Below are positions 1 through 5,809 of a stretch of 10,310 bases of DNA, one piece after another. The DNA is taken from positions 1 to 10,310 of the forward strand of contig CALCRR010000247.1 in the NCBI GenBank assembly GCA_937894495.1, read 5' to 3'. Made by a program: the position numbers and the translations under genes. Position 1 is the first letter of the stretch. Each line of letters begins with the position of its first letter. The notes beneath the pieces were generated by a model. It saw only the letters and a program-made list of their open reading frames with translations, made no database searches and had not been told where the DNA came from. The DNA is from an uncultured Ruminococcus sp. Lineage in GTDB: Bacteria > Bacillota > Clostridia > Oscillospirales > Ruminococcaceae.

Positions 1-2
1 GT

Positions 3-839
3 CACATCAGCCGTATTCTTGAAAGTCCGCTGTATGTGAGAGCCGACAAAGAGGTTTATGCTTTCTTTGTTTCCAAAGGCTATGAAATTCTTGATGATAT
101 TGAAGCGTATGACGGTATTCACGGCGTTTTCATTCATAGGGCTTCGGGAGTGACTTTCGTTAAGGTCGGGTATCACGAGGGTCTGGTCGATGCGAGCGTA
201 TGGCTTGCTGTGCAGGACAAGAAAGCCCATAACAAGCGTATCCCCAACAATGCGAATGCCAATCATTCGTGGCTGACGGGATTTCTGAAATGCGGTCATT
301 GTGGCTATCATCTGGAAATTCACTACTATGACAATGCCAAAAGCGGAAAGCGTTACAGATACCTCAGAGATTCGGGAGCATACCGCAAGGAAGGCTGTGT
401 GAAAAAGTTTCTGAAAATCCGTCCCGAAGAAGTTGAAAGTGCTGTCGAGCAGGCGATGCGTGAACGTATTGACCAGCTTGTGATCGCAAAGCGAAGTGCA
501 GATGTTCCCGATGCAGACACCGAAGCTCTCAGGGCTGAGATCATCAAGATAGACGAGGAAATTCGCAAGCTGATGAAAAAGCTCGGTGATGCCGATGCGG
601 TGCTGTTTGAGTACATCCAGAATACAGTCAATGAGCTGCACGAACAGAAGGCGGCTCTGGAGCGTAAGATGCAGGCTAAGGCTCGTAAGCGCAGGACGGT
701 TGATACCGAACCTTTGGAAAAGCCGATGAAGCATTGGAACAAGCTCTCTATTCCCGAAAAGCACGAGCTTGCGGCGGTTATGCTTGAAGCAGTCTATGTG
801 AGTGATGAAAATGGCATTGAGGTGAAATTCAGTATATGA
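3..839 (+). CDS. Large serine recombinase, C-terminal part (5' end off window)
   Basis: The reading frame is open from the first complete codon at 3, so the gene starts outside the window; 278 residues are visible. The text matches the C-terminal half of large serine recombinases, the site-specific integrases and transposases of conjugative and mobilisable elements. The visible part begins in the 'recombinase' domain (SRILESPLYVRAD at residues 3-15). A zinc-ribbon region follows (CGHC at about 97-100, Cys132). Then comes a long charged helical stretch at about 170-236 that is probably the coiled coil controlling integration versus excision. The N-terminal resolvase domain with the catalytic serine is not in the window, so activity cannot be judged. 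One oddity is that the ribbon shows only three cysteines: the Tyr-x-Cys expected before the last one reads Tyr-Leu. A GTG at 36 is internal and is not the start. The gene ends in a strong hairpin. Confidence 0.9.
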   Translation, partial: HISRILESPLYVRADKEVYAFFVSKGYEILDDIEAYDGIHGVFIHRASGVTFVKVGYHEGLVDASVWLAVQDKKAHNKRIPNNANANHSWLTGFLKCGHCGYHLEIHYYDNAKSGKRYRYLRDSGAYRKEGCVKKFLKIRPEEVESAVEQAMRERIDQLVIAKRSADVPDADTEALRAEIIKIDEEIRKLMKKLGDADAVLFEYIQNTVNELHEQKAALERKMQAKARKRRTVDTEPLEKPMKHWNKLSIPEKHELAAVMLEAVYVSDENGIEVKFSI

Positions 840-865
840 GAAAACGGCGATTTTACGCCGTTTTC
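840..865 (+). terminator. Rho-independent terminator of the serine recombinase
   Basis: Perfect 10-bp inverted repeat GAAAACGGCG / CGCCGTTTTC with a six-base loop. It begins at the base directly after the TGA stop. The T-run lies inside the 3' arm and is mirrored by the A-run of the 5' arm, so the structure could also work on the minus strand. Confidence 0.75.
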
Positions 866-978
866 AAAATATGGTGGAGTGCAGCGATCGGCGTGCCGTA
901 GGCAACACCTTAACAATGATTATTTGGGTTATGTTTGGACGGTTGGTTTTACGATAATAACCGAAAGGACGAATACAA

Positions 979-1209
979 ATGATTGATGCGATGTACAATA
1001 TCAGACAGGGCGATATTCACTCCGCTGAGTTTTCCGATGAGTTTAACAAGCTCTGTATCCCCTGTGAAGATTCGCTGAATGAGGAGCAGATTGATATATT
1101 CCACCAGATACTTGACTGCGTGAGCGATACTGCCGCTGCTGAGATGAGAGTTGCCTACAAGGTCGGTTTCAAGGACGGTGCAACTATGATGCAGGAGATT
1201 TATGACTGA
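979..1209 (+). CDS. Small DUF6809-like protein
   Basis: Encodes 76 residues, acidic and soluble, with no signal peptide or membrane segment. The start ATG has a good ribosome binding site (AAAGGA, 9 nt upstream). Residues 35-56 look helical. The C-terminus VGFKDGATMMQEI resembles the Gly-Phe-x-x-Gly-x-x-x-Met-x-Glu ending of DUF6809-type small proteins, which are frequent near recombinases and phage-like genes of gut Clostridia. That family assignment comes from motif memory and is tentative; no biochemical function is known. The gene follows the recombinase terminator by 113 bp and has its own terminator, so it is probably a single-gene transcript. The 113 bp in front (866-978) holds no gene. 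It contains only short self-complementary pieces, such as TGCC-GTA-GGCA and a GGTG/CACC pair around it. Confidence 0.75.
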   Translation: MIDAMYNIRQGDIHSAEFSDEFNKLCIPCEDSLNEEQIDIFHQILDCVSDTAAAEMRVAYKVGFKDGATMMQEIYD

Positions 1210-1230
1210 TATAATTACAGCATAAGGAAA

Positions 1231-1278
1231 GGGCTATGTCCTCCGTGACCGTGTACGGAAGGCATAGCCCTGATTTTT
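1231..1278 (+). terminator. Rho-independent terminator of the DUF6809-like gene
   Basis: A 16-bp stem (1231-1246 with 1255-1270; outer part GGGCTATG/CATAGCCC) with one G-T wobble and one mismatch, and an eight-base loop. It is followed by TGATTTTT. It lies 21 bases after the stop codon. Confidence 0.85.
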
Positions 1279-1350
1279 GATGTAAATCCAGCTTTCATTT
1301 GTATGGTTTACAGTCTTTTACAATTGTATCATTATTCCGAAGCCTGTCTA

Positions 1351-1393
1351 TATAAATCAATCAAGCCCGAGAACATTATCCGTTCTCGGGCTT
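1351..1393 (-). terminator. Terminator of the leftward operon, overlapping the last codons
   Basis: Perfect 12-bp inverted repeat AAGCCCGAGAAC (1363-1374) and its complement (1382-1393) with a seven-base loop. Read on the minus strand, the 5' arm encodes the last residues Pro-Glu-Asn of the upstream gene and the TAA stop is in the loop. The 3' arm is followed by a moderately T-rich tail (GATTGATTTATA). On the plus strand the 3' arm is followed by TGGTGTTGTTTT, so it may also stop rightward transcription. Confidence 0.75.
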
Positions 1394-1996
1394 TGGTGTT
1401 GTTTTGGACTGGATCAACCACTTTTTCCAGCGCTCATTGAGACTTCTGCCCTTGTACATTCTGTAAAAACTGATAAAGAAATCAAAAATCATAAGAATGT
1501 ATGTAAGTCTGAACAAGATTATCACAGGTTGAAATGTCAGATTTGAAAAAAACTCCATCATAGGAACAAATAATAATTTCATAAATTTTGTGATAATAAA
1601 CGAAAATGCTATACTTGTCATTACTGACGTATACCTTGTTATATGCAGAGGCAGGCTCGAATAATCCCAATAGTATATTCCACATATCCACTCAACTAAC
1701 TTTTCAAGAATTATCTCTCCGATACTCACAAGAATAAATATTGTAACATAGTAGCTGAAGTAGTCAAATCGCGCCATGATCTTTTCAACTATTGAACTCG
1801 GGTGTCCCGGCGTGCCGAGCACAAAATAAATTCCAAGTATTGCAAAACTGTACCCCAAAAGAAACGGCAGCGTCATATTGCGGTTATCTATGTAGCCTTT
1901 GCGAATACATATCCAGATATTTTCAAGACAAAATCCGAGAAAGGAAATTATCACTGATGCTATTATATATGTATCGACCGAATAATCAGCTTTCAT
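1376..1996 (-). CDS. PF06541-family (CmpB-like) polytopic membrane protein
   Basis: Encodes 206 residues with about five or six hydrophobic segments (about 8-30, 43-61, 80-98, 122-145, 155-178) and a short basic tail. Conserved-looking parts are an early Glu in a helix (FCLENIW, Glu25), DNRNMTLPFLLGY at 37-49, paired Glu94/Glu98, and YYWDYSSLPLHI at 108-119. This pattern fits PF06541, called 'putative ABC-transporter type IV' or CmpB. Despite that name no partner ATPase is encoded beside it and the function is not established. The start at 1996 is supported by a strong AAGGAGG 7-8 nt upstream. It is the last gene of the leftward operon, 33 bp after the M50 protease gene. The family assignment is from motifs and the role is unknown. 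Confidence 0.75.
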   Translation of the reverse strand: MKADYSVDTYIIASVIISFLGFCLENIWICIRKGYIDNRNMTLPFLLGYSFAILGIYFVLGTPGHPSSIVEKIMARFDYFSYYVTIFILVSIGEIILEKLVEWICGIYYWDYSSLPLHITRYTSVMTSIAFSFIITKFMKLLFVPMMEFFSNLTFQPVIILFRLTYILMIFDFFISFYRMYKGRSLNERWKKWLIQSKTTPKPENG

Positions 1997-2029
1997 AATG
2001 CCGCCTCCTTATGTCAGAACCAATTATTA

Positions 2030-2686
2030 TCAGATTCCGAGTATTACACCTATAAGCTTTGCAATTGCATTCAATACAAACGAATTTGCATACCCTAAAG
2101 GTTTAGATAAAAATCCTGTTACAACACACAGTATCAGTACGATCTGCCAATATCTCTCATATTTCATATACACGCTCATTGCCCGTTTTGAAGTACACCC
2201 AAGCACCTTTGAACCGTCAAGAGGCGGTATTGGAACAAGGTTAAATAACCCAAGTCCTATGTTTATAACTGCTGAATAATAACAAAGCTGTGCGAATACC
2301 CAAGGCAAAGTATTCTGCGTGCCAGCAAATTTTATGATAATACCTTCTATGAACAGAGATATAAATGCAAGAATAAAGTTTGCTGCAGGTCCGGCTAACG
2401 AAACGTATATGATGCCCTTTTTCTTATCTTTATAATACGAAGGATCGATAGGTACCGGCTTTGCCCAGCCTACATGAAAAAACAACATACATAATGCACC
2501 TATCGGGTCTAAATGCTTTATCGGATCAAACGACAAGCGTCCTGCATTTTTAGCAGTCGGATCGCCCAATTTGTATGACGCCCAACCGTGTGCGCACTCA
2601 TGAAACATTATAGCAAGTAATATCACAGGTGCAGTAAAAAGCAGTGATTTTACCTCTGTTGTGATATATGAAAAAAATCCACTCAT
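2030..2686 (-). CDS. M50 family (site-2-protease-like) membrane metalloprotease
   Basis: Encodes 218 residues, an integral membrane zinc protease of the short, PDZ-lacking M50 type. The zinc-binding HExxH reads HECAH at 29-33 inside the first long hydrophobic segment. The third ligand is the Asp of NLVPIPPLDGSK (Asp157) in a later helix. GWAKPVPI at 73-80 and SLAGPAANF at 96-104 are also typical. All catalytic residues are present, so it should be active. Family members cut transmembrane segments of regulatory or signal proteins, but the substrate here is unknown. The start ATG has AGAAAGG 8 nt upstream. The gene lies 21 bp after the sensor kinase gene and 33 bp before the PF06541 gene, in one operon. 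Its place next to a two-component system suggests a link to envelope signalling, but that is inference. Confidence 0.88.
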   Translation of the reverse strand: MSGFFSYITTEVKSLLFTAPVILLAIMFHECAHGWASYKLGDPTAKNAGRLSFDPIKHLDPIGALCMLFFHVGWAKPVPIDPSYYKDKKKGIIYVSLAGPAANFILAFISLFIEGIIIKFAGTQNTLPWVFAQLCYYSAVINIGLGLFNLVPIPPLDGSKVLGCTSKRAMSVYMKYERYWQIVLILCVVTGFLSKPLGYANSFVLNAIAKLIGVILGI

Positions 2687-2707
2687 TTTATATACCTTTC
2701 TGCCACG

Positions 2708-3757
2708 TTATTTTTTCAATTGTATCAGGAAAATTGATCCTGCGTTCTGCTTGCTTGTAACGAATATCTTGCCGCCGCACTTATCAAGTATCTCCTTGCA
2801 CAGTGCCAAACCCAAGCCGTTTCCCTGTGACTGCCTTGAGCTGTCTGCCTGATAGAATTTATCGAAGATATGGCGCAGTTGTTCCTCGGTCATACCGATG
2901 CCCTCATCGCTGATATAGACCTTGTAATGATGCTCTGTACTCTCCAGCTTTATCGTAACTGTACTGCCGTTTCCCGAAAATTTTATTGCGTTGGATATAA
3001 TATTTGTCCACACCTGAAAGAGCAGTGACCGTTGACCTGTATATGTCTGCTCAGGCAAATCGAGTTCAAATTCTATATTTTTGGCACTCCATTTGGGTTC
3101 GAGCATTACGATACATTCTCTGAGCTGCTCGTCAAGGCGGTATGTCACAGGCTCGTCAAGGCTTGCCTGATTTTCCAGTTTTGAGAGCCGCAGGATATTG
3201 TCTGTCAGGTCGTTCAGCTTTTCGATACTGAAAAAAGCCTTTCTGATATATTCGTCACGTTCCTCATCAGGCAGACTGCTGTCCTGCAAAAGCGTAAGGT
3301 ATCCGCTCAGTGTTGAAAGCGGAGTCCTGAATTCATGGGATACGTTCGCTATAAAATCATTGCGTATCATTTCTACCGAGCCAAGCTCCTGAGCCATGTA
3401 GTTAAAATTCTCGACAGCATCGGCAAGCTCTGCAATGTCTCCGCCGTATTCAAGTCGTGCGGAATAATCTCCTTCTGCGATCTTTTTTGATGCCTTGCTT
3501 ATATCACCTAAAGGCTTAAAAAAATTCCAGATGATAAAATAAGCGGCAGCAGAAGCCATTAAAAAGCATAGCCCGAATAAAATGAATATTCCAATACCCG
3601 GCAGATGTGTAACACTGCCTCCAAGCTGTACAACAATATATCCCACAAGAGCAAGGATCAAAGAAAACACAATAAGTGTTATCAAAAATGAAAACATAAG
3701 TTTTCTGACCATTTTCGAGTAGCGGCGCATTTTCGTCTTATCTATTTTACGACTCAT
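2708..3757 (-). CDS. Sensor histidine kinase, HAMP-HisKA-HATPase, minimal sensor loop
   Basis: Encodes 349 residues. There are two membrane helices at about 20-43 and 55-80, separated by only about 11 residues, so there is almost no extracellular domain. A HAMP linker follows at about 80-130, then the HisKA dimerisation domain with phosphoacceptor His141 in the H-box (NVSHEFRTPL). The ATP-binding domain has the N-box around Asn252/Asn256, the G1 box DEGIGM (284-289), the F-box FDKFYQAD (298-305) and the G2 box GNGLGLAL (312-319). All key residues are present. It should phosphorylate the response regulator encoded directly upstream: the two genes overlap by 11 bp (ATGAGTCGTAA), implying translational coupling. 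With so small a loop, the signal is likely sensed in or at the membrane or through a partner protein. The physiological signal cannot be read from the sequence. Confidence 0.93.
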   Translation of the reverse strand: MSRKIDKTKMRRYSKMVRKLMFSFLITLIVFSLILALVGYIVVQLGGSVTHLPGIGIFILFGLCFLMASAAAYFIIWNFFKPLGDISKASKKIAEGDYSARLEYGGDIAELADAVENFNYMAQELGSVEMIRNDFIANVSHEFRTPLSTLSGYLTLLQDSSLPDEERDEYIRKAFFSIEKLNDLTDNILRLSKLENQASLDEPVTYRLDEQLRECIVMLEPKWSAKNIEFELDLPEQTYTGQRSLLFQVWTNIISNAIKFSGNGSTVTIKLESTEHHYKVYISDEGIGMTEEQLRHIFDKFYQADSSRQSQGNGLGLALCKEILDKCGGKIFVTSKQNAGSIFLIQLKK

Positions 3758-4424
3758 ATTTCACCGCCCTGTACCCAAGTCCTCTGATCGTCACTATTCT
3801 AAAATCGGTATTTTTCTTGAAACGCTCACGCAGACGGCTTATGTGAACATCAAGAGTGTGAGAATCGGCTACGTCCTCAAATCCCCATATATCATCAAGT
3901 ATCTGCTGGCGAGTGAATATCTGCCCCGGGTAAGACAACAGCTTATATAAAAGCTGAAACTCCTTCAGTGGCAGTATCTGTGAACCGTTTGCATCGCTGA
4001 CAGTCTGTGTATCGTATTCGAGCAGGGTTTCACCAAAGGTCAGCTTTCGCTCACTGGCACTTTTAGCGCGTCTGAGCAGTGCCGCCACACGGAAAAGCAT
4101 TTCTTTTAGATCTATCGGCTTTACCATGTAATCATCTGCTCCGGATTTGAAGCCTTGTTCCTTATCGTTTATATCGCCCTTAGCGGTTATCATCAGCACA
4201 GGCATATCCATTCTACCGACACGCATCGCCTTGACAAGCTCAAATCCACTCATACCCGGCATCATAACATCGGAGATCATAAGATCAATGTATTCTTTTT
4301 CAAGCACGTCAAGAGCTGCTGACGCATCGTGTGCAGGGATAGCATTGTACCCGTTCTTTATCAGAGTTCTGCAAAAGAGTCCGCAAAGCTCTTTATCATC
4401 TTCAACTACAAGTATATTGAACAT
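3747..4424 (-). CDS. OmpR/PhoB-family response regulator
   Basis: Encodes 225 residues from the ATG at 4424. This start is preferred because GAGGTG ends 6 nt before it; a GTG at 4433 would add three residues but overlaps that ribosome binding site. The receiver domain (about 1-115) has the acidic pair EDD near residues 8-10, phosphoacceptor Asp52 (MISDVMMPG), Thr80 and Lys102 (MVKPIDL). A winged-helix DNA-binding domain (about 125-223) ends in the typical recognition helix and wing (DSHTLDVHISRLR, IRGLGYR). Members of this family bind head-to-tail half-sites repeated every 11 bp, and such repeats occur in the divergent promoter region at 5185-5244. It is the cognate partner of the overlapping kinase and probably regulates its own operon and the divergent ABC operon (inference). 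Confidence 0.94.
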   Translation of the reverse strand: MFNILVVEDDKELCGLFCRTLIKNGYNAIPAHDASAALDVLEKEYIDLMISDVMMPGMSGFELVKAMRVGRMDMPVLMITAKGDINDKEQGFKSGADDYMVKPIDLKEMLFRVAALLRRAKSASERKLTFGETLLEYDTQTVSDANGSQILPLKEFQLLYKLLSYPGQIFTRQQILDDIWGFEDVADSHTLDVHISRLRERFKKNTDFRIVTIRGLGYRAVKYES

Positions 4425-4472
4425 TTTAAGCACCTCACTTTATGCTATTTTAACATAAATCGTATCAAGAGG

Positions 4473-5150
4473 TCAAGCGTCAGTGGGAATATGTTTCCTT
4501 ATATAGATCAGACCGCATACAAATGATGCCACAGACATAAGTGCAAGCAATGAAAACGGCAGGATAAAGCCCTTTGAAAAAGGATCAAGTAAATAATATC
4601 CCATAGAAGTTGCTATGGCTACACTCGGAATGATCCCGATAATGCTGCCAAACAGATACTTTCCAAAGCTGCTTCCCGAAGCCCCCATATACATACTTGC
4701 CACATCTCCCGGAACAAAAGTCATCATTCTAAGAATAACGCTAAAAAAAGAAGCTCCGTTATTCTGACATTTTATTATTGCTTTGAATTTTGGGTATTTA
4801 TCTACCAGTTTCTCGACATAGTCTTCACCGAGCAGTTTCCCTAAAAAATAAGCAGTAATAAATCCAAGTATGCTGCCTGTAAGGTTGATCAAGAAAGCCA
4901 AATATTTTGGAAAAACTGCACCAACTGTTATTTGTATAGCTCTTATCGGAAATGCAACAGAAACAGTTTTAAGTAAATACATAAGCATTATAAAGCAGAA
5001 TGCAGGAAACGGCTGCTCAGGCATATGCCCCTCAAGATATTCGATAGAAAAAATATTGCGGTTGATGATACATAATACCAGTATTGCTGCAAAGGTCAAT
5101 GCTGATATCAGCTTCATATTCTTTTTGAAAAACGCAGCGATCTTATTCAT
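4473..5150 (-). CDS. TVP38/TMEM64 (DedA superfamily, VTT domain) membrane protein
   Basis: Encodes 225 residues and is polytopic, with hydrophobic segments at about 13-29, 47-68, 82-107, 133-152, 165-185 and 195-217. The VTT/SNARE-associated domain (PF09335) is recognised from ILRMMTFVPGDVASMYMG at 139-156 (the R...F.PGD..S...G motif) and GSIIGIIPS at 168-176. Members of this superfamily are linked to lipid scrambling or undecaprenyl-phosphate recycling and to envelope stress resistance; the precise substrate of this clade is unknown. The start ATG has GGGTGA about 5 nt upstream. It is the first gene of the leftward operon, 48 bp before the response regulator start. Its presence in a two-component operon suggests that the response concerns the cell envelope. 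Confidence 0.85.
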   Translation of the reverse strand: MNKIAAFFKKNMKLISALTFAAILVLCIINRNIFSIEYLEGHMPEQPFPAFCFIMLMYLLKTVSVAFPIRAIQITVGAVFPKYLAFLINLTGSILGFITAYFLGKLLGEDYVEKLVDKYPKFKAIIKCQNNGASFFSVILRMMTFVPGDVASMYMGASGSSFGKYLFGSIIGIIPSVAIATSMGYYLLDPFSKGFILPFSLLALMSVASFVCGLIYIRKHIPTDA

Positions 5151-5168
5151 TTATATCACCCAAAATAT

Positions 5169-5189
5169 ATGTTATCATCTGAACCTCAA
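5169..5189 (-). promoter_or_regulatory. Candidate regulator-dependent promoter of the leftward operon
   Basis: On the minus strand the outermost TTGAG box (5189-5185) is followed by exactly 10 nt and then TAACAT (5174-5169), a 4/6 match to the -10 consensus. No separate -35 is seen. This layout mirrors Pho-type promoters, where regulator half-sites replace the -35. It predicts a very short leader (about 12 nt), with the GGGTGA ribosome binding site almost at the 5' end, which weakens the case. Confidence 0.35.
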
Positions 5190-5244
5190 CTAAACCTCAA
5201 CTGAATCTCAACAATAATTGAGTTTGATTTGAGGAAGAATTGAG
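5185..5244. promoter_or_regulatory. Shared divergent operator: six TTGAG boxes with 11-bp period
   Basis: CTCAA begins at 5185, 5196 and 5207, and TTGAG begins at 5218, 5229 and 5240. All six are spaced exactly 11 bp and are mirror-symmetric about 5214.5. Read in the TTGAG orientation, the 11-mers are TTGAGGTTCAG, TTGAGGTTTAG and TTGAGATTCAG on the left, and TTGAGTTTGAT, TTGAGGAAGAA and TTGAGATTCGT on the right. An 11-bp head-to-tail spacing is the known binding pattern of OmpR/PhoB-type regulators, and one is encoded in the leftward operon. Binding by that regulator is inferred. Confidence 0.7.
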
Positions 5245-5260
5245 ATTCGTAGTCTATTAT
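5240..5260 (+). promoter_or_regulatory. Candidate regulator-dependent promoter of the zinc-ribbon/ABC operon
   Basis: The rightmost TTGAG box (5240-5244) is followed by exactly 10 nt and then TATTAT (5255-5260), a 5/6 match to the -10 consensus. There is no good -35 at 16-18 bp, as expected for an activator-dependent promoter. Transcription would start near 5267 and give a leader of about 115 nt. Confidence 0.45.
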
Positions 5261-5287
5261 AGTGATGGTGACAAGTAAATGACACCT

Positions 5288-5369
5288 GCTTCCGGCAGGC
5301 ACGCTCTCCTTCTCACCTATAAAAACTCATCCCAACTGACAAACAAGTCTGCCTGCCGAAGCATTTTTA
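5288..5369 (+). promoter_or_regulatory. Leader hairpin, candidate transcription attenuator
   Basis: GCTTCCGGCAGGCA (5288-5301) pairs with TGCCTGCCGAAGC (5350-5362) over 13 bp with a single bulged C. It encloses 48 nt and is followed at once by ATTTTTA, so it has the form of an intrinsic terminator placed between the promoter and the start codon at 5382. The 5' arm can alternatively form a local hairpin CCTGC-TTCCG-GCAGG (5285-5299), which would exclude the long stem. Nothing upstream is transcribed rightward, so an attenuator or regulatory leader is more sensible than an end-of-operon terminator. Confidence 0.5.
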
Positions 5370-5381
5370 GAGGAACAAGTT

Positions 5382-5798
5382 ATGAAAAAAATATTTGAAA
5401 AGCTGATAAATCTTTTAAATAGGTTTATGTATGGGCGATATGGTCTTGATAAGCTGTCAGAATTTATATATTTCATTGGACTTGTGTTTGTATTGCTTTC
5501 ATTTGGAGGTCGTTTCAGGCTGACATTGATAAGTGGGATCATCTTTGGTATGTTTGCCGTTTATCGTTGCCTTTCATTTGATTGGCAGGCAAGGCGAGAA
5601 GAACTGGCTATATATATGAAGATGCGAAACAAACTATCTGTTTTGATGAAATACATAAGGCTAAAGTTCACTGACAGGAAACACTACAGATACTGCTTAT
5701 GTAAAAGCTGTGACAAAATACTGAGAGTCCCTGTGGACAAAGGCAAAGTAATGGCTACTTGTCCTGTATGCGGAAGAAAGTATAGAATTAAAAGCTGA
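5382..5798 (+). CDS. Membrane protein with C-terminal zinc ribbon
   Basis: Encodes 138 residues. A basic amphipathic N-terminus with the family-like motif FMYGRYGLDKLS (15-26) is followed by two hydrophobic helices (about 27-42 and 47-63), a basic linker with a predicted helix (65-100), and a C-terminal zinc ribbon. The ribbon has CKSC at 107-110 and CPVC at 127-130, giving four Cys ligands. This arrangement recurs in uncharacterised small Firmicute proteins annotated only as zinc-finger or zinc-ribbon proteins; the function is unknown. The start has AGAGG 8 nt upstream. The gene sits 11 bp before the ABC transporter gene, so the two are almost certainly co-transcribed and the protein may assist that transporter (inference). 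Confidence 0.85.
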   Translation: MKKIFEKLINLLNRFMYGRYGLDKLSEFIYFIGLVFVLLSFGGRFRLTLISGIIFGMFAVYRCLSFDWQARREELAIYMKMRNKLSVLMKYIRLKFTDRKHYRYCLCKSCDKILRVPVDKGKVMATCPVCGRKYRIKS

Positions 5799-5809
5799 GG
5801 AGAAATTGT

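Noticed and set aside
353..742. Long minus-strand open frame (129 codons)
   Set aside because: It is antisense to the serine recombinase, whose protein motifs are clear, and the translation is Ser-rich and without domain-like pattern.
1281..1312. Inverted repeat TGTAAATCC / GGTTTACA
   Set aside because: Weak AT-rich stem with a bulge and 15-base loop directly after a strong terminator; no clear role.
4870..5193. Plus-strand frame of 107 codons reaching into the divergent regulatory region
   Set aside because: Antisense to the TVP38 gene and it would run through the operator boxes; no recognisable protein features.
5181..5249. The TTGAG/CTCAA repeats considered as a CRISPR or a transposon end
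   Set aside because: The unit is only 11 bp with no spacers of CRISPR length and no flanking transposase or target duplication; the promoter context fits an operator better.
5327..5542. Minus-strand frame opposite the zinc-ribbon gene
   Set aside because: Antisense to a well-supported gene and crosses the leader stem; composition looks random.
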